Origin: CAYGTS01 sp964352905
Lineage (GTDB): Bacteria; Pseudomonadota; Gammaproteobacteria; JAHCLG01
Assembly (NCBI GenBank): GCA_964352905.1
Contig: CAYGTS010000035.1
Span: 1 to 18,906 of the forward strand
DNA: 18,906 nucleotides
Reading direction: 5' to 3'
The notes beneath the pieces were generated by a model. The model did no database searches. It worked only from the letters and a program-made list of their open reading frames with translations, and was not told the DNA's origin. This document shows positions 7,882-16,515 of the stretch, piece after piece. Within the stretch, counting starts at the first letter, position 1. The number at the start of each line of letters is the position of its first letter. A program made the translations under genes and the position numbers.

Positions 7882-10800
7882 ATGCAACGACAAAAATGTG
7901 AACCTATTGCGATTGTTGCTGTGGGTAGTCTTTTACCCGGTACGGCTAACCCTGTTGAATTTTGGTGCTCGTTAGTTGAAGGGCGCGATGAGTTAACCAC
8001 TATTCCAAAAACGCATTGGTTATTAGATGACTATTATGACAGTGATCGAACCATCACTGATAAGATTTATTGCCAGCGTGGTGGGTTTTTAAATTTAACC
8101 GAATTTGATTCAATGGAGTTTGGCTTGCCACCGAATTTAATCGCGCAAACCGATGCTTCACAATTATTGGGCTTAGTCATTGCCAAACAAATGTTATTAG
8201 ATTACGCCGGCGAAGGCTATAACAAAGTCGATTACGCCAATACGAGTGTTATCCTTGGTGCAACTTCTGCGCAGGAATTGCTGGGTGTAATGAATAGTCG
8301 CATGCAACACCCTCTTTGGAAAAAGGCATTACGTGATAACAATATCGAGGAAGATAAAATTAATAAAATCGTTAGCGATTTATCGAGTTTATACTTGCCT
8401 TGGAGCGAAGCTGCTTTTCCTGGTTTGCTAGGCAACGTAATTGCAGGACGTATTTCCAATCGCTTTAATATGGGTGGTAATAACTGTGTTATCGATGCAG
8501 CTTGTGCCAGTACCTTGGCTGCATTGCAATTAGCCGTTAATGAATTACAACTGGGCAATTGCGATATGGTGGTTAGTGGCGGGGTTGATACTTCTGGTGA
8601 TCCGTTCATGTTTGAATGTTTCACGCGAACACCGGCGATTTCACCCAGCGGCGTTTGTCGCCCCTTTGATGAAAAAGCTGATGGCACCATGCTTGGTGAA
8701 GGTATCGCGTTATTTTTGCTAAAACGCTTAAGTGATGCTGAACAAGCGGGCGATCAAATTTACGCCGTCATTCGCGGCATGGGTAGCTCCTCTGATGGTC
8801 GCGCGAAAAGTATTTATGCGCCGCTATCACAAGGGCAATCAGTTGCGATTAACCGCTGTTATGAATCGGCAGATTATTCTGTTGATACGGTTAAATTGGT
8901 TGAAGCGCATGGCACGGGAACGCTTGCCGGCGATTTGGCGGAATTTACCGGTTTAAAAATGGCTTTTAACGAAGTGCCTGAAAAGCAGTCTTGCGCTTTG
9001 GGTTCAGTGAAATCACAAATCGGTCATACCAAGGCCTGTGCCGCGGGTGCGAGTTTGCTAAAAGTGGTGATGGCGTTACACAATAAAGTATTTCCGCGCA
9101 CAATTAATGTGGAAAAGCCTAATCCTAAATTTGATTTTCCGAATTCGCCTTTTTATTTAAATACCAAAACGCGTCCTTGGATCGGAAATAAAGCTTTTCC
9201 AAGAAGGGCGGGCATTAGCTCGTTCGGTTTTGGCGGTAGTAATTATCACATGACGGTAGAAGAATACGCGAACGATGCACATAAAAAACCGCGCGTGCAT
9301 TATGCGCCTAAAGAATTGTTTACATTTAGCGCCAGCGATCTTGAAAACTTACAACAACAATTAAATGATTTTTTAGCTGCTATTAATGACAAGAAAACCT
9401 TTGCGGCAATGGCACGGGATTCACAATTAGCTGAACATAAAGGTACGATTCGGCTTGCGATTGTGGCTGAGGATAAACAAATATTAGCCAATAAAATAGC
9501 ACAAGCGTGGCAATTGATTGCTAAAGATCCGAATACTAGCTTAAATTTACCGGTTGGAATTTATTACACCGCGCATCCTGTTTCGGGAAAAGTGGCGTTT
9601 GTTTTTTCGGGCCAAGGCAGTCAATATGTTGATATGACGGCAGAGCAGATTATGTTTACCGATTCAGCCATTCAGGCTTGGGAACAATTTAGCGATACTA
9701 AGATTAATGATAAAGCGCTGGCTGATTATGTTTTCCCCATTCCGGTCTTTACCGAAGAAGAAAAGCAAGCGCAAATAAAAGCACTTAATCAAACTCAAGT
9801 CACGCAGCCGGCTTTAGCGGTTGCTGAAATGGGGTTGCTAAATATTTGTCAAACCTTGAATTTGCATGCCGATATTTGTTTAGGCCATAGCTTTGGTGAA
9901 TTAACGGCATTGCATTATGCGGGTGCATTAACAGCCGCAGATTTAATCAAGTTGGCAACACGGCGTGGTGAATTAATGGCTCAAGCTGCTTCCAACAGCG
10001 GTATGGTTGCGGTTAAAGCTAGTTGCGAGCAAACTCAAAGCTGGTTACAGCAATTACGATTAACGCTAAGCATTGCTAATGATAACTCACCGCAACAAAC
10101 CGTAGTTTCAGGAGAGCAGCAAGCGATCCAACAATTTGCGGATTGGTTGAAACAAAATAATGTTAGCCACACCGTGTTAGCTGTATCGGTCGCAGCACAT
10201 TCGCCGCTGATGCAAACAGCAGCACAAGGATTTAGCAGTGAGTTGCAAAATATTACGTTAAAGCCACTGCAAAAAACCGTGATTGCTAATGAAACAGCGC
10301 AACCTTATGCTCATGATGATGCAAATAACATTATTCACTTATTACAGCAGCAAATGATCCACACCGTACAATTTCGCAAGAGTATTGATTATGCCTATCA
10401 ACAAGGCGTGAGGCATTTTGTAGAAATTGGGCCGAATAATATTTTAACAAAATTAATCAGCGATTGCTTGGGGGATAAACCGCATACGGTTACAAGCTTA
10501 GATCAAGCCAAACAACCAGGTTATGTTGCTTTGCTAAATGGATTAGCGAGTTTATTCGTGCAAGGTATCAATATTCATTTTGCAGGTTTGTGGCAACATT
10601 ATCATGTTGCTGAACACTGGCAGGCACAACAAGCGGCTAAAATCCCAACTTTAATTAACGGTACGATGTATAAAAAACCCTATCCCAACTGGGATGAAGC
10701 TGTTGCAGAAATGTTAAAAGAACATGCGGAAAAAAATAAACCGATTGAACTTAAATTAGATCAAACAGCGGCGGCATTAAAGCAACCTGAAGTTGCACCA

Positions 10801-11560
10801 CAACCAACACCTGTGCAACCAACAATTCAGTCGCAGCCTGTCACAACAGCACAACCACCAGTCGCCGCTGGTGCCGATATTGCCGGTGCGATGATCAAAG
10901 TGATTGCAGAAAAAACCGGTTACCCACCGGAAATGATTGAACCTAGTATGTCATTGGAAGCAGATTTAGGGATCGATTCGATTAAGCGTGTTGAAATATT
11001 ATCAAGTGCACAACAACAATTCCCACAAATGCCGGAATTGGATCCTATGGCAATGGCAACCTTATCAACGCTGCAAGAAATCATTGATTACTTGCAACAG
11101 CAAATGGGTGGCGTACCAGCGGCTGTAGCACCAGCTGCCGCCGCACCACAACCAGTGGCACCAACGCCGCCAACGCCAGCGGCACCCGCAGCTGCTGCAA
11201 AATCTGATGTAGATATTGCCGGTGCGATGATCAAAGTGATTGCAGAAAAAACCGGTTACCCACCGGNNNNNNNNNNNNNNNNNNNNNNNNNNNNNNNNNN
11301 NNNNNNNNNNNNNNNNNNNNNNNNNNNNNNNNNNNNNNNNNNNNNNNNNNNNNNNNNNNNNNNNNNCAACCTTATCAACGCTGCAAGAAATCATTGATTA
11401 CTTGCAACAGCAAATGGGTGGTAATGGTAAAGGTGGCAATGGCAAAGCAGGTGAGGTAGCAACGATTGCGATGCCGCCCAATGTCATTCCAGCGAAATAC
11501 GAACGCCTAGAATTACGCTTAGGCTCACCTGATTTTTCTGGGAACGATCATTTGCAATAG
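7882..11560 (+). CDS. PfaA-like polyketide/PUFA synthase, KS-AT-ACP(n), interrupted by an assembly gap
   Basis: This is the core condensing subunit of a Pfa-type synthase. The KS domain (about 5-465) has Cys208 in DAACAST, His343 in EAHGTGT, His382 in QIGHTKA and the SSFGFGGSNYH turn. The AT domain (about 570-870) starts VAFVFSGQGSQ and has Ser670 in GHSFGE, the malonyl-type Arg695 in TRRGELM and His773 in AAHSPLM. A Gln/Pro-rich linker precedes ACP1 (about 999-1073), whose phosphopantetheine serine is Ser1033 in LGIDSIKRVEI. An Ala/Pro-rich linker leads to a second ACP interrupted by 100 Ns. Read literally, the frame breaks at the gap. The sequence after it continues the ACP in the correct register if the true gap is a multiple of three, as the 126 bases of ACP1 predict; the protein would then be about 1234 residues. 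The start is supported by GAGGAAG (7871-7877). Unlike classical PfaA, no KR or DH is fused; the KR gene follows nine bases after the stop. It is the first gene of the plus operon. Confidence 0.9.
10876..11421 (+). repeat. Tandem acyl carrier protein repeat
   Basis: ACP1 starts at 10876 and the next ACP at 11212, a period of 336 bases (112 codons). The first 55 bases of the two units are identical. The 55 bases after the gap (11367-11421) are identical to the corresponding end of ACP1 (11057-11111). The bases just outside these matches differ. Such near-identical tandem ACPs are typical of Pfa synthases, where ACP number affects output. The last ACP's serine lies in the unsequenced part. Confidence 0.9.
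11267..11366. other. Assembly gap (100 Ns) inside the ACP repeat
   Basis: Exactly 100 Ns, a conventional placeholder length, sit in the second ACP. Aligning to ACP1 predicts 126 missing bases, or 126 plus multiples of 336 if more ACP units were collapsed. Either value restores the reading frame; 100 does not. Any early stop near 11397 predicted from the literal sequence is therefore artificial. Confidence 0.95.
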
Positions 11561-11569
11561 GTAGGGGAA

Positions 11570-12940
11570 ATGAAGATACAAATTATCGCTTTGCAACAAA
11601 AGGCATTAAGCGATGCGATTGCAAAGCAACTACAAAGCTTAGGCCACGATGTCACGATTGGATCGGAAGTGACTGAGAGTCCTGGCGTGATTGATTTGCG
11701 ACCGCTTGCTTTACAAAACAGCATTGATCAACAATATCAAGGGGTGTTAACTATTTTTGCATCGGTGCAGAAATGGTTGCAACAGCAATTGGCAGAGAGT
11801 AACGGATTTTGGTTAACTATTGTTGATAACGGCGGGCATTTTGGTTTGCAAAATGCGAACAAAAATGCGCAAATCATTGCAGGTATTAGCGGCATCATTA
11901 AAACAATCAAGCATGAATTCCCAAATAAAGCACCTTTTATTTTAGATGTTGATCGTACGCAGGTTAATGATGAAGCGTTAGCCAAGACGATTATCGAAAT
12001 ATTAACTCAAGGATGCCAAAATGTTGAGTTGGCATTGCCAAGCGCCGGTGAGCTACAAGCATTAAAAACCACAAAAACACAATTACCACCCATCAAGGCA
12101 ACGGCAACCACACCATTAAACTTAGTGGTAACTGGTGGCGTTAAAGGTGTTACCGCAGATTGTTTATTGGCGTTAGCAAAAATTCAACCGTTTAATGCGT
12201 TAATTTTGGGACGCACTAAACTGGTTGAAATTCCTGCAGAAATAAAAGATATCGATGACGAACAACAACTGCGATTAAAGTGTATCGAACTTGCGCGCAA
12301 TCAAAAGAAAACCATCACACCAGCAATGGTTAATCAGCAATTAAAACAATACCAATCGGTTAAAGAAATACAGCAATCCTTAGAAAAATACCAAAAGTTG
12401 GGTTGTCATGTTATTTATGAATCAGCGAGTGTTACTGATAAAGCAGCGCTTGCAGAAGCGATTGCCAAAGGACGTGATCAATTTTCACAATTCCACGGTT
12501 TAGTTTATGGTGCCGGTATTATTTTAGATAAAAAAATTGTTGAAAAACCATTACAACAATTCCAACAGGTTTTTGATACTAAAGTGATTGGTGCTTTAAA
12601 TATTTTAGAAATACTTGCCAATGATCCTTTGCGGCATATTTGTTTTTTTTCATCGATTAGTGCACGTGAAGGCAATAACGGGCAAGTTGATTATGCTTGT
12701 GCCAATGAGGTTCTGAATAAAATTGCGCAAGTAGAGCAAGTAAAGCGCAACGGTAATTGTATTGTTAAATCGATTAATTGGGGTGCCTGGGATGGCGGCA
12801 TGGTCAGTGGGGCATTGCGACAATTTTTTATTGATAACGGCATTGTATTGTTGGATATTGATTTTGGTGCCAACATGTTTGTGCAAGAATTTTTTAATCC
12901 TGATAGGCAAGTCGAAGTTGTTTATCATGGTAAATTATAG
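11570..12940 (+). CDS. Stand-alone Pfa/PKS-type ketoreductase (KR)
   Basis: This is an NADPH-dependent beta-ketoacyl-ACP reductase of the PKS short-chain dehydrogenase type, 456 residues long. Residues 1 to about 180 form the structural (cofactor-less) subdomain. The catalytic subdomain begins with the nucleotide-binding loop VVTGGVKG (186-193). The expected active-site set is Lys338 (DTKVIG), Ser362 (FFSSISA), Tyr375 and Asn379 (YACANE), followed by INWGAWDGG. Its length and two-subdomain form match the KR region of PfaA, where it is normally fused after the ACPs. Here it is its own gene, starting nine bases after the KS-AT-ACP stop with TAGGGGAA before the ATG. The split is unlikely to be an assembly artefact, because the junction is well away from the N gap and has its own ribosome binding site. 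It would reduce the ketone after each condensation. Confidence 0.88.
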   Translation: MKIQIIALQQKALSDAIAKQLQSLGHDVTIGSEVTESPGVIDLRPLALQNSIDQQYQGVLTIFASVQKWLQQQLAESNGFWLTIVDNGGHFGLQNANKNAQIIAGISGIIKTIKHEFPNKAPFILDVDRTQVNDEALAKTIIEILTQGCQNVELALPSAGELQALKTTKTQLPPIKATATTPLNLVVTGGVKGVTADCLLALAKIQPFNALILGRTKLVEIPAEIKDIDDEQQLRLKCIELARNQKKTITPAMVNQQLKQYQSVKEIQQSLEKYQKLGCHVIYESASVTDKAALAEAIAKGRDQFSQFHGLVYGAGIILDKKIVEKPLQQFQQVFDTKVIGALNILEILANDPLRHICFFSSISAREGNNGQVDYACANEVLNKIAQVEQVKRNGNCIVKSINWGAWDGGMVSGALRQFFIDNGIVLLDIDFGANMFVQEFFNPDRQVEVVYHGKL

Positions 12941-12978
12941 TTGCTGGTTAAACCCACACGCAAAAGGATCATAATTCT

Positions 12979-15900
12979 ATGACGCATAAAACTGATAAAC
13001 CACTATATAACAGAGATGATCTCATAGCCTTTGCAAATGGTCATCCCGAAAAAATCTTTGGCGCGGATTTTACTTATGTTAAGCAATTAAAATTTCGGAT
13101 CTGTTTACCTGAACGTCGTTTGCAATTAGTTGATCGCGTGATTTCAATCACACCCGCGCCCATGAGTAAGGGGTTGGGGGAAATTGTGACCGAAACAGAT
13201 ATCACCCAAGATGCTTGGTATCTCATCAACAAGCAAAGTTGTACCTCAATGTTTTTGGAAATTGGCCAAGCAGATTTAATTTTATTATCTTGGCTAGGCT
13301 ATGATCAACTCACCAAAGGTGAACGCGTTTATCGTTTGCTAGGTATGGCCTTTGAAATGCAAGGCCCTTTGCCAAATCTAGGTGATACCTTACGTTTACA
13401 TACCAAATTGATTGAAAAAACCAAACTAGGCGATATCGATTTTTTTAAATTTGAACAACGCTGTTACATTAACGATGAATTAAGGTTTGTGGTTTCTGAA
13501 CGGCAAGTAGGCTTGTTTACGTATAAACAATTAGCGGAATCAAAAGGCATCACCCAAGATTTATCAAAATTAACGTGTGATGAAACTTTACCAGCCCAAT
13601 TACCTAAATACGCCACTCAACAAAAATCATTTGATCGTGAAAAAATTCTGGCTTGCCAATTACAACAGTTTGTAGATTGCTTTGGCGAAACACATCGCTT
13701 ACTCATGGCACAAACACGACCACCGAATATTTATGGTGGTGCTTTTCCACAATTACAGCAAATTGAAATTGATTTTAATGCTGGTCAATGGCAGCGCGGC
13801 TATGCTAAGGCACTGCAAACCGTAAGCCCGAATGATTGGTGGTTTAGCTGCCATTTTACGCGTGATCCGTGTTTGCCCGGGTCTTTAATGATGGAAACTG
13901 GTTTGGAATTAATGCGCTTTTATATGTTAGCAAGCGGCCTCACAATCTTACATGATGGTTGGCGTTTTATGGTTGCGCGCAATCAATTATTTCATCCTAT
14001 TTGTCGTGCGCAAATTACCCCACAAACCAAACAAGTTATGTGTGAATTACAAGTTGAAGGTATAAAAATTGATCCAATTCCAGAATTACACGGGCACATT
14101 ATTTTAACAGCCGATGGTAAACCTGCATTATATGCAAGACTGGTTTTACAGTTAGTGCCGGATGGGTTGTTATCAAAAGATGATCCTCTGTTATATTTAC
14201 AAAAAAGCATTGCTGCAAAAGGCAAAAGTGATGTGAGCTTGCAAGAAATTTTAGCGAATGGGCAGGGTTTGCCGCATGAAATGTATGGGGGTGTTTATGC
14301 AAATGTAGCTGATGATTATCCTTTGGCACATTTGCCACAATATCCTTATTGTTTTATTAGTCGTTTGCTTTACTCCGAGAATGTTAAAGCAGGCAAGGCC
14401 AATCAAAGTCGTATTATTGGGCAATATGACATTCCCATTGATGCCTGGTACTTTGCTGATAATGATGCAAGAGTCTTACCGTATGCGATTTTAATGGAAA
14501 TTACCTTGCAATTATGCGGCTGGTTATCCGGTATCTGCGGCTATTGTTATCGTGATGGTGTGAAATTAAAATACCGTAACCTAGAAGGAGCTGGCACGCT
14601 GCATCGTGAAATATTACCAGCCAAAAATAGCACGATTGAAACGGATGTATTATTAACCAGTTTAGTGGTAGCTGGTGAAATTACTTTATTTGAATTTAAA
14701 GTGGTTGCAACCTATAACAATGAGCCTTTCTATGATTATACCACCAAGTTTGGTTTTTTCCCCGAACGAGCATTTAACGATCAGCCAGGCTTAAGTGTTG
14801 CCGCGCATGAAAAGAACTTATTTAATTTAACCAGTGATCAAGCTATTGAATTAAAAAATTGGGCAGAACGGCCTTATTTAGCTTCAGCTAATTTATTAAT
14901 GATTGATAATATCACAGGTTTTTGGCCAAAAGGTGGCGTTCACAATAAAGGGGCTATCAGAACCAATAAAAAAATCGATCCTGCGCAATGGATGTTTAAA
15001 GCGCATTTTTACCAAGATCCGGTACAACCCGGATCGCTTGGGATCCAAGCCTTTTTACAAACGTTACAATGTTATCAATTGTTGCAACAACATCATAAAG
15101 CTTTTAAAAATCCACGTTTTCAATCATTGTTAATAGGGCATAAGCATGAATGGAAATACCGTGGCCAAGTCGTTCCAAATGATAATGAAATTGTCATTTT
15201 AGCCGATATTGTTGAAGAAACAGTGACAGCAGAACTTGCCAGCATCATTGCTGAATTAAGCTACTGGATCGATGGCAAGAAAATTTATTCAGCCACGTTA
15301 GGGATGAGCATTATTGAAAATACGATCCCTGAAAATGTTAGTTTACAAACTTTTCAAGATAATCAGGGGCATTTTTGTGATCAATTTTCCTTAACACGTT
15401 ATCCGCATTACCAAGATCATGCGCCAAATTATTTACAACCTACTGTGCCACTCACTGTGATTCTTGATCGCACGGCAATTGCCGCGCAATTACAAAGGCC
15501 ACAACAAAAAATTGTTGCACTCGATAATGTTTTCGTATTTGGTTGGGCGATACCCAGAAATGATTTTAATGTGCGCGCACAACTCGATACAGTTGATGAA
15601 AACACGACGCGAGTTAAATTATTTGATGAAGTACAGAATAAACTTTTTGCGCAAGGTAAGGTAACCGCAGCAGAAAATTATAAAAAAGCACCATTCACGT
15701 ATCCAGAGCATGGGATTAATATCGATGACTATCAATGCGTACCACAACCTTATGCCGAATTATTTCATGGGAAAGCATTTCAGTTAATCAGCAAACTCTA
15801 CCGTAAACCAAAACAGGCTTATGCAATAGTAAAAGCGCATACGCCGTGGGCAGAACAAGGTTTGTTTAATCCCATTCTGTTAGATGCAATAGTACAGGGT

Positions 15901-16512
15901 TTACCTAACGGTGAGCTCTACACATGGGATGATCGTATTCCAGAATTAGCAATTTCTTATCCCTATAAAATTGAACATATCGAATTCTATCAAGCCACAC
16001 CAACCTTAGGTCAGGTTGAAGTATTGATTAATATGCAAGAATATAACCCGACAACCCGCACTGCTACTTTTGAAATACAGGCTTTTTATAATAAGCAGCC
16101 TTGGCTTAAAATGTTGTATGTGACTTTTTTAATTTCTTTACCCATGTTACATACGCTCGATCATCGTGCGATTCGTGAATTTTTATCAGGTAGGGTATAC
16201 AGCGATACTATTTATCTTGTCGCTGGTGATTATCCGCGTGTCACGCTAGATCAAAAGAACGTTAAGAAGAGTGAATTTATTCCAGGTATGTTTGCAAATG
16301 TTTATGATATTAAGGGGGATTTCGCACAACAATGCCTGCAAATTGCTGTAAAAGAATTATTTTCGCGCTACTATCGTGTTCACCCCAGTTTTGTGAGCAT
16401 AGCAAATGAGCATCAAGTGGAAATCAATATAAGTGATGCTAAAATTCTCAGGCAGTATAGTGTTAGCGTAGAGGGTGATATAATTACGGCAATAGCGATC
16501 GATCAGGAGTAA
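12979..16512 (+). CDS. Three-module dehydratase protein (two FabA-like, one PKS-type DH)
   Basis: This 1177-residue protein dehydrates (and possibly isomerises) beta-hydroxyacyl-ACP intermediates. Module 1 (about 25-395) pairs a hotdog lacking His (DAWYLINKQ, near 78-86) with WWFSCHFTRDPCLPG, where His292 and Glu306 take the FabA/FabZ catalytic positions. Module 2 (about 430-780) pairs DAWYFADND with MFKAHFYQDPVQPG (His676), but has Gln690 at the acid position. Module 3 (about 800-1177) is PKS-dehydratase-like, with His814 in YQDHAPN, the AELFHGKAFQ segment and Asp969 in NPILLDAIVQ, an intact His/Asp pair. The C-terminal YYRVHPSFVSI segment is shared with the minus-strand paralogue, which aligns along the whole length. 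Classical PfaC carries only the FabA-like modules, whereas the PKS-type DH normally ends PfaA, so this protein combines both sources. The start has AAAGGA (12962-12967) upstream. It lies 38 bases after the KR gene and three bases before the enoyl reductase gene. Confidence 0.88.
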   Translation: MTHKTDKPLYNRDDLIAFANGHPEKIFGADFTYVKQLKFRICLPERRLQLVDRVISITPAPMSKGLGEIVTETDITQDAWYLINKQSCTSMFLEIGQADLILLSWLGYDQLTKGERVYRLLGMAFEMQGPLPNLGDTLRLHTKLIEKTKLGDIDFFKFEQRCYINDELRFVVSERQVGLFTYKQLAESKGITQDLSKLTCDETLPAQLPKYATQQKSFDREKILACQLQQFVDCFGETHRLLMAQTRPPNIYGGAFPQLQQIEIDFNAGQWQRGYAKALQTVSPNDWWFSCHFTRDPCLPGSLMMETGLELMRFYMLASGLTILHDGWRFMVARNQLFHPICRAQITPQTKQVMCELQVEGIKIDPIPELHGHIILTADGKPALYARLVLQLVPDGLLSKDDPLLYLQKSIAAKGKSDVSLQEILANGQGLPHEMYGGVYANVADDYPLAHLPQYPYCFISRLLYSENVKAGKANQSRIIGQYDIPIDAWYFADNDARVLPYAILMEITLQLCGWLSGICGYCYRDGVKLKYRNLEGAGTLHREILPAKNSTIETDVLLTSLVVAGEITLFEFKVVATYNNEPFYDYTTKFGFFPERAFNDQPGLSVAAHEKNLFNLTSDQAIELKNWAERPYLASANLLMIDNITGFWPKGGVHNKGAIRTNKKIDPAQWMFKAHFYQDPVQPGSLGIQAFLQTLQCYQLLQQHHKAFKNPRFQSLLIGHKHEWKYRGQVVPNDNEIVILADIVEETVTAELASIIAELSYWIDGKKIYSATLGMSIIENTIPENVSLQTFQDNQGHFCDQFSLTRYPHYQDHAPNYLQPTVPLTVILDRTAIAAQLQRPQQKIVALDNVFVFGWAIPRNDFNVRAQLDTVDENTTRVKLFDEVQNKLFAQGKVTAAENYKKAPFTYPEHGINIDDYQCVPQPYAELFHGKAFQLISKLYRKPKQAYAIVKAHTPWAEQGLFNPILLDAIVQGLPNGELYTWDDRIPELAISYPYKIEHIEFYQATPTLGQVEVLINMQEYNPTTRTATFEIQAFYNKQPWLKMLYVTFLISLPMLHTLDHRAIREFLSGRVYSDTIYLVAGDYPRVTLDQKNVKKSEFIPGMFANVYDIKGDFAQQCLQIAVKELFSRYYRVHPSFVSIANEHQVEINISDAKILRQYSVSVEGDIITAIAIDQE

Positions 16513-16515
16513 AAA

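Noticed and set aside
8232..8690. Open frame of 152 codons on the minus strand inside the KS domain
   Set aside because: It lies antisense to a well-conserved KS coding region with intact catalytic motifs. Its translation shows no recognisable domain.
11240..11560. Separate small gene with its own start across the N gap
   Set aside because: The frame after the gap is the C-terminal end of the last ACP plus tail. It is the continuation of the KS-AT-ACP gene once the gap length is corrected.
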